From the NCBI RefSeq assembly GCF_010501095.1, contig NZ_QVMP01000012.1:27115-91114 (forward strand): a stretch of DNA of 64,000 bases, in the 5' to 3' direction. Both the position numbers and the translations under genes were made by a program. The notes beneath the pieces are model-generated. The model did not search any database, was not told the DNA's origin, and worked only from the letters and a program-made list of their open reading frames with translations. Positions 60,888 to 64,000 of the stretch are shown here, piece after piece. Source of the DNA: Dysgonomonas sp. 520 (GTDB lineage Bacteria; Bacteroidota; Bacteroidia; Bacteroidales; Dysgonomonadaceae). How positions within the stretch are numbered: position 1 is the first letter of the stretch; each line of letters opens with the position of its first letter.

Positions 60888-61178
60888 TTATCGTTCGTAA
60901 TCATTTGATATTGAATCCTGAAAGTCAAAATTTAGCTCCCTCGGTTTTGACTTATTGAGTTCTAATTGTTTGATATGCTCTATCTTCAGCTGGTCCTTAC
61001 GCTCTTGTTCTCGTCCCCAATTACTGATTGCGGTAAATGTGAAATAGAGGTTTAGTATCGTAAATAGTAGAAGCATAATGACAATTACCGTCAACCGTTT
61101 GTCAGGTGTAATTTCTCCGCAGAGATCTTTCAGTTTATCTTCAATCCAGTAGCCGAGTTCTTTAATTCGTTCTCTCAT
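60888..61178 (-). CDS. traL: conjugative transposon protein TraL (DUF3989)
   Basis: The 96-aa protein has one membrane segment (about 30-53, RLTVIVIMLLLFTILNLYFTF) preceded by a basic N-terminal region and followed by a charged tail. It matches DUF3989/TraL in size and place between traK and traM. Function in mating is not defined. Confidence 0.85.
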   Translation of the reverse strand: MRERIKELGYWIEDKLKDLCGEITPDKRLTVIVIMLLLFTILNLYFTFTAISNWGREQERKDQLKIEHIKQLELNKSKPRELNFDFQDSISNDYER

Positions 61179-61189
61179 TGGTTCAGGCT

Positions 61190-61813
61190 TTATCGATCCA
61201 ATACTCTCAAATCCTTATTCTCCCGTATCTCGAAACCTTCGATAGTAAATCCATGCGGATTATTATCGGAGCGGACGGAGTTCAAGAGTTTACAAGTGGT
61301 AATCAGGCTACGTTCGGTAATATTACTTTCCCGGATTATCATTTGCCGTGCATAAGTTATAATCTGATACGGATACACATCCAGATTGCAGGAAATGCTA
61401 TCTACTTGTGCAGTCTGATTTATATTTCCTGAAATAATTCGGTTATAATATCCTTTCTCTGATAGGTCCTTGTAATAATTGAAAGCAGATTTATCCGACA
61501 GTAATAATGCCCTTTGGATATTACTTTCGATAGCCAATTTATCAGGCGAAAGGGTAAAGAACAATTCGTGAAATCGTCTGACGTGTTCACGGGCTTCCAC
61601 AGGACGATTTTGGGATAAATCCTGAGAGAGTGCAAGCATCAGTGATTTGCCATTATCCAGTACATAGATTTTCTGACGTTGTGTTTCTGCAAAATCGTAG
61701 GCACTCCAAACGGAGTAGCCTGCGATAATAGCACACAAACAGAGAAACACAATGCTGAATATGCGAAGTTGCTTAAAGCTCGATTCGATATTTTTTAATG
61801 ATTTGAATTCCAT
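61190..61813 (-). CDS. traK: conjugative transposon protein TraK (VirB8-like)
   Basis: The 207-aa protein has a cytoplasmic N-tail, one membrane segment (about 18-38, IFSIVFLCLCAIIAGYSVWSAY) and a periplasmic domain (IYVLDNGKSLMLALSQDLSQNRPVEAREHVRRFHELFFTLSPDKL). This layout and its position match TraK, a VirB8-like assembly factor of the conjugation channel. Confidence 0.88.
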   Translation of the reverse strand: MEFKSLKNIESSFKQLRIFSIVFLCLCAIIAGYSVWSAYDFAETQRQKIYVLDNGKSLMLALSQDLSQNRPVEAREHVRRFHELFFTLSPDKLAIESNIQRALLLSDKSAFNYYKDLSEKGYYNRIISGNINQTAQVDSISCNLDVYPYQIITYARQMIIRESNITERSLITTCKLLNSVRSDNNPHGFTIEGFEIRENKDLRVLDR

Positions 61814-61839
61814 TTTTATATTTATTAGTTAGAAAAGCG

Positions 61840-62832
61840 TTATCGCCCCATCAATTTTCCTGCTACATTTCCCGCAGCAGCACCTCCTACACCACCAACC
61901 ATAGCACCTGCTTTAGTCGCTGTATTGTTGATATTCTTACCCATATTGCCCATACCTCCTGCTTGAATAATCCATCCCGAAACAGTCGGTATTGTAAAAT
62001 ATCCGATGATGCCGATAATCATAAATACGATGAAAATGGCATCGGAGTTGTCTAATGAGAAGTTGGGGTCAGTCTGCATCCGTTCGATGTCAGCCTGTAA
62101 CATCAACGATTGTAATCGGGCAAGTATGCTACTGAACAAGTCCGAAACAGGTAACCACAGATACACCGAAATGTACCTCGTTAGCCATTGAGTGAGCGTA
62201 GATTGAAAACCATCCCAGACCGATATCGCAAAAGCCAATGGACCGAGAATGGAAAGAACAATCAAAAAGAAAGTACGGATCACATCAATAACTAATGCCG
62301 CTGCCTGAAAGACAAGTTCCAATATATCTCTGAATGCTTCCCGAATAGCTTTCTTTGCATTGTACAAACCTCTTTCGATATACATTCCTGCAATTTGCCC
62401 TGCATCGGTTATACCCAACTCATCCATCTGAGCATCAAAAACAGCGTTGTCCACCAAATAGGCTGTTTCAGGATTGCGTCTCATAGCTTCATACTCCAAC
62501 TTATCTTTTTGCTCTGCGTATTTCTGCATATCGAATGTTTCGGACTCTAACATCCCATGTGTTCCCTGTACAACAGGACTCATAATGCTGTTAATTGTTC
62601 CAAGAACGACAGTCGGAAAGAACATAATACACAAGCCGATAGCAAACGGACGGAGTAAAGGATAGACATCTATCGGCTCGGCTCTCGATAGGGATTGCCA
62701 AACCCGATAAGCCACATAGAACAAAGCTCCTAACCCCGCAATTCCTTTGGCAACACCAATCATATTGCCACACAGGGGTATCATCTGGTCATAGAGTGTC
62801 CTTAATGTTTCGTGAAATTGATTGAAATCCAT
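61840..62832 (-). CDS. traJ: conjugative transposon protein TraJ (VirB6-like)
   Basis: The 330-aa protein is polytopic, with about six membrane segments (for example VAKGIAGLGALFYVAYRVW, LLRPFAIGLCIMFFPTVVLGTI, TFFLIVLSILGPLAFAISVW, IFIVFMIIGIIGYFTIPTVSGWII), and a C-terminal Gly/Ala-rich tail. This is TraJ, the VirB6-like inner-membrane channel component. An in-frame ATG at 62859 adds 9 residues but lies within traI, so the start at 62832 (MDFNQFHETL) is chosen. Confidence 0.9.
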   Translation of the reverse strand: MDFNQFHETLRTLYDQMIPLCGNMIGVAKGIAGLGALFYVAYRVWQSLSRAEPIDVYPLLRPFAIGLCIMFFPTVVLGTINSIMSPVVQGTHGMLESETFDMQKYAEQKDKLEYEAMRRNPETAYLVDNAVFDAQMDELGITDAGQIAGMYIERGLYNAKKAIREAFRDILELVFQAAALVIDVIRTFFLIVLSILGPLAFAISVWDGFQSTLTQWLTRYISVYLWLPVSDLFSSILARLQSLMLQADIERMQTDPNFSLDNSDAIFIVFMIIGIIGYFTIPTVSGWIIQAGGMGNMGKNINNTATKAGAMVGGVGGAAAGNVAGKLMGR

Positions 62833-62852
62833 AGTGATGACTGTTTTATTGA

Positions 62853-63482
62853 TTACCAATATCTTTCATTCGGATTGCCATACAAAGCTGTCACTCGTGC
62901 CGTTTCTCCTTTTTTCTTAGCTCTGAGATAGGATATACCGATATTCTTATTGGTATAGTACTGTACCAGATTGCGATAGTTAAGCATGGCATCGTAGGAA
63001 CTATTCACGACATCAATTCTTTCTTTATCAGTGAGAGACAACGTACTGATATTAACTACTCCTTTCAATTCGTTCAGCACATCGTTACTTTGTTCCAATA
63101 GTTTGGCATAGCCGTTGGCAATAGCATTGAGTTCTTCTATGGAATAATTGGGGTCGGACATCATTTTCTGAAAGGAGTGGACATAAATATCCGATATCTC
63201 TCCGACCATCAAGATGGTTCTCTGTACCTTCTTAGCATCTTTTACCAGATTGTTAACTGCTTTCAAAGCATCATAATACTCTTTACTCTGATTGTAGACT
63301 TTTTGAACTTCTTTGAAGTTGTTTATCATATTTTTGGCAGTACTTGATGTCTCTACAACCTGTTTGCTTGTATTGACAATACTTTGAGTAAAATTACTTG
63401 GGTCCCAAACCGTCCATTGGGCACTCATATTCGTTGTGAAAAGCACAAGGCTCACGCACAACATGAAGATTTTTGTTCTCAT
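62853..63482 (-). CDS. traI: conjugative transposon protein TraI (DUF4141, VirB5-like)
   Basis: The 209-aa protein has a signal peptide (about 1-20, ending NMSAQ) followed by WTVWDPSNFTQSIVNTSKQVVET, the DUF4141 start, and a long coiled-coil (FKEVQKVYNQSKEYYDALKAVNNLVKDAKKV, near 55-85). It ends RVTALYGNPNERYW. The VirB5-like minor-pilus equivalence is a family-level assumption. It lies 35 nt after traG on this strand. Confidence 0.88.
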   Translation of the reverse strand: MRTKIFMLCVSLVLFTTNMSAQWTVWDPSNFTQSIVNTSKQVVETSSTAKNMINNFKEVQKVYNQSKEYYDALKAVNNLVKDAKKVQRTILMVGEISDIYVHSFQKMMSDPNYSIEELNAIANGYAKLLEQSNDVLNELKGVVNISTLSLTDKERIDVVNSSYDAMLNYRNLVQYYTNKNIGISYLRAKKKGETARVTALYGNPNERYW

Positions 63483-63517
63483 ATTGAATATTGTTTTAAT
63501 GAATAAAAAATGATTAT

Positions 63518-64000
63518 TTAGCGTTTTCGCTTACTCGCTGCCAGTTGTTTTATAGCGAGTTCGATATCTCCGTCCAACGTTTCGGCTAAACGGAAAAGTT
63601 CGAGTTTTTCAGTTTCTTCGGTGGTATATGTATAATATTCCTCCAATGAAACTTCTGTAGCATAAACCGCAGATTGCATACCTCCTAAGCCAATCCAGAC
63701 TTCTTTGTATATCCGATTCGGATTGTTGGACATATTAATGGAAAGGATCTGCGATTTCTCTTTTTCGGTCAATCCCAACATGGCTTGTATCGAATCAAAC
63801 TTGTTCATATACTTGCGTTGGTCTAAGAGTATTTTACAATCCGAATTATTGATAATCGCTTCCTTGACAATCGGAGACGAAATAATATCGTCTACTTCCT
63901 GCGTTACCACGATAGCTTCTCCAAAGAACTTGCGGACAGTTTTGAGTAGGCTAAGCACCCAGCGCCTTATCGCATTACTGCGGTAGGTTTCCGAGCACTC
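63518..64000 (-). CDS. traG: conjugation ATPase TraG (VirB4-like), C-terminal part
   Basis: The frame stays open to the right window edge, so only the last 160 residues are present. TraG-type features: VRKFFGEAIVVTQEVDDIISSPIVKEAIINNSDCKILLDQRKYMN, SIQAMLGLTEKEKSQILSINM, then VWIGLGGMQSAVYATEVSLEEYYTYTTEE. The QE near TQEVDD and the DQR near the adenine pocket fit the last ATPase motifs of VirB4-like conjugation ATPases. Its Walker motifs lie beyond the window. traI follows 35 nt later, as usual in these elements. Confidence 0.9.
   Translation of the reverse strand, partial: ECSETYRSNAIRRWVLSLLKTVRKFFGEAIVVTQEVDDIISSPIVKEAIINNSDCKILLDQRKYMNKFDSIQAMLGLTEKEKSQILSINMSNNPNRIYKEVWIGLGGMQSAVYATEVSLEEYYTYTTEETEKLELFRLAETLDGDIELAIKQLAASKRKR

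Larger units (their letters stand above)
50504..64000. mobile_element. integrative conjugative element (CTnDOT-like Tra module), left part
   Basis: From the 3' end of tRNA-Arg(TCT) to the right window edge the genes are an integrase, accessory genes and a leftward traG-I-J-K-L-M-N-O-Q conjugation cluster, the core of Bacteroidales conjugative transposons. The right end, mobilisation genes, coupling protein and excision genes lie outside the window. The left boundary is inferred from the tRNA and integrase; attachment repeats cannot be confirmed without the other end. Confidence 0.85.

Noticed and set aside
1..64000. CRISPR arrays and insertion sequences
   Set aside because: No regularly spaced repeats and no transposase genes were seen; the only tandem repeats noted are the two short direct-repeat pairs, the WG-protein repeats, and the integrase arm-like repeats.

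Overview
The window looks like chromosomal DNA of a Bacteroidota/Bacteroidales bacterium, plausibly Dysgonomonas or a close relative. The genus is an inference from gene content and low GC, not a measured result. Supporting signs are many promoters matching the Bacteroidota pattern (TTTG or TTG, about 19-21 nt, TANNTTTG), Bacteroidota-specific families (DUF3078, NigD-like, a TraG-TraQ conjugation module, a type IX secretion sorting domain), EttA, an EF-G paralogue and a cobalamin-dependent ribonucleotide reductase.

Layout. 1-6 kb: the start of a DUF5686-type outer-membrane protein, ettA, a lipoprotein phosphoesterase, two outer-membrane proteins and a NigD-like lipoprotein. 6-9 kb: argB, then a Phe-rich leader peptide and attenuator in front of prephenate dehydratase and an aminotransferase. 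9-11.5 kb: a polysaccharide deacetylase and a LytTR regulator overlapping a membrane-anchored NAGPA-like protein. 11.6-19.4 kb: a CoA transferase, a GlxA-like regulator, a degenerate metallo-beta-lactamase-fold protein, a BadF/BcrA-type kinase, an SGNH hydrolase, a DDAH-like enzyme and a WG-repeat protein. 19.6-27.2 kb: an EF-G paralogue with altered switch residues, nrdJ and galM-galK. 27.4-31.4 kb: two unknown proteins, a region with two candidate small RNAs, an AraC regulator and a divergent surface protein. 32-35.5 kb: bifunctional putA.

35.7-44.6 kb is a compact glycan operon: a Wzt-type ABC ATPase without its permease, a DUF268 protein, a GT11 fucosyltransferase-like enzyme and six other glycosyltransferases. 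aroK, a sorting-domain serine protease and radA follow with almost no spacing. Then come tRNA-Arg(CCG), a 44-aa CxxC microprotein, pgk and tRNA-Arg(TCT).

From about 50.5 kb to the right edge is the left part of an integrative conjugative element next to tRNA-Arg(TCT). It has a tyrosine integrase, RhuM- and ORF6N-type proteins, several small unknown genes, a predicted PD-(D/E)XK-type nuclease with its own promoter and terminator, and a leftward conjugation operon (traG, I, J, K, L, M, N, O, Q in transcription order). traP is absent, and a 37-aa membrane protein is translationally coupled after traQ.

The most interesting signals are regulatory: a complete Phe attenuator upstream of pheA; a 24-nt palindrome in inverted copies on both sides of the AraC gene whose RNA loops would be complementary; a candidate small RNA at 28.9-29.0 kb; and a perfect 12-bp inverted repeat straddling the nrdJ promoter.
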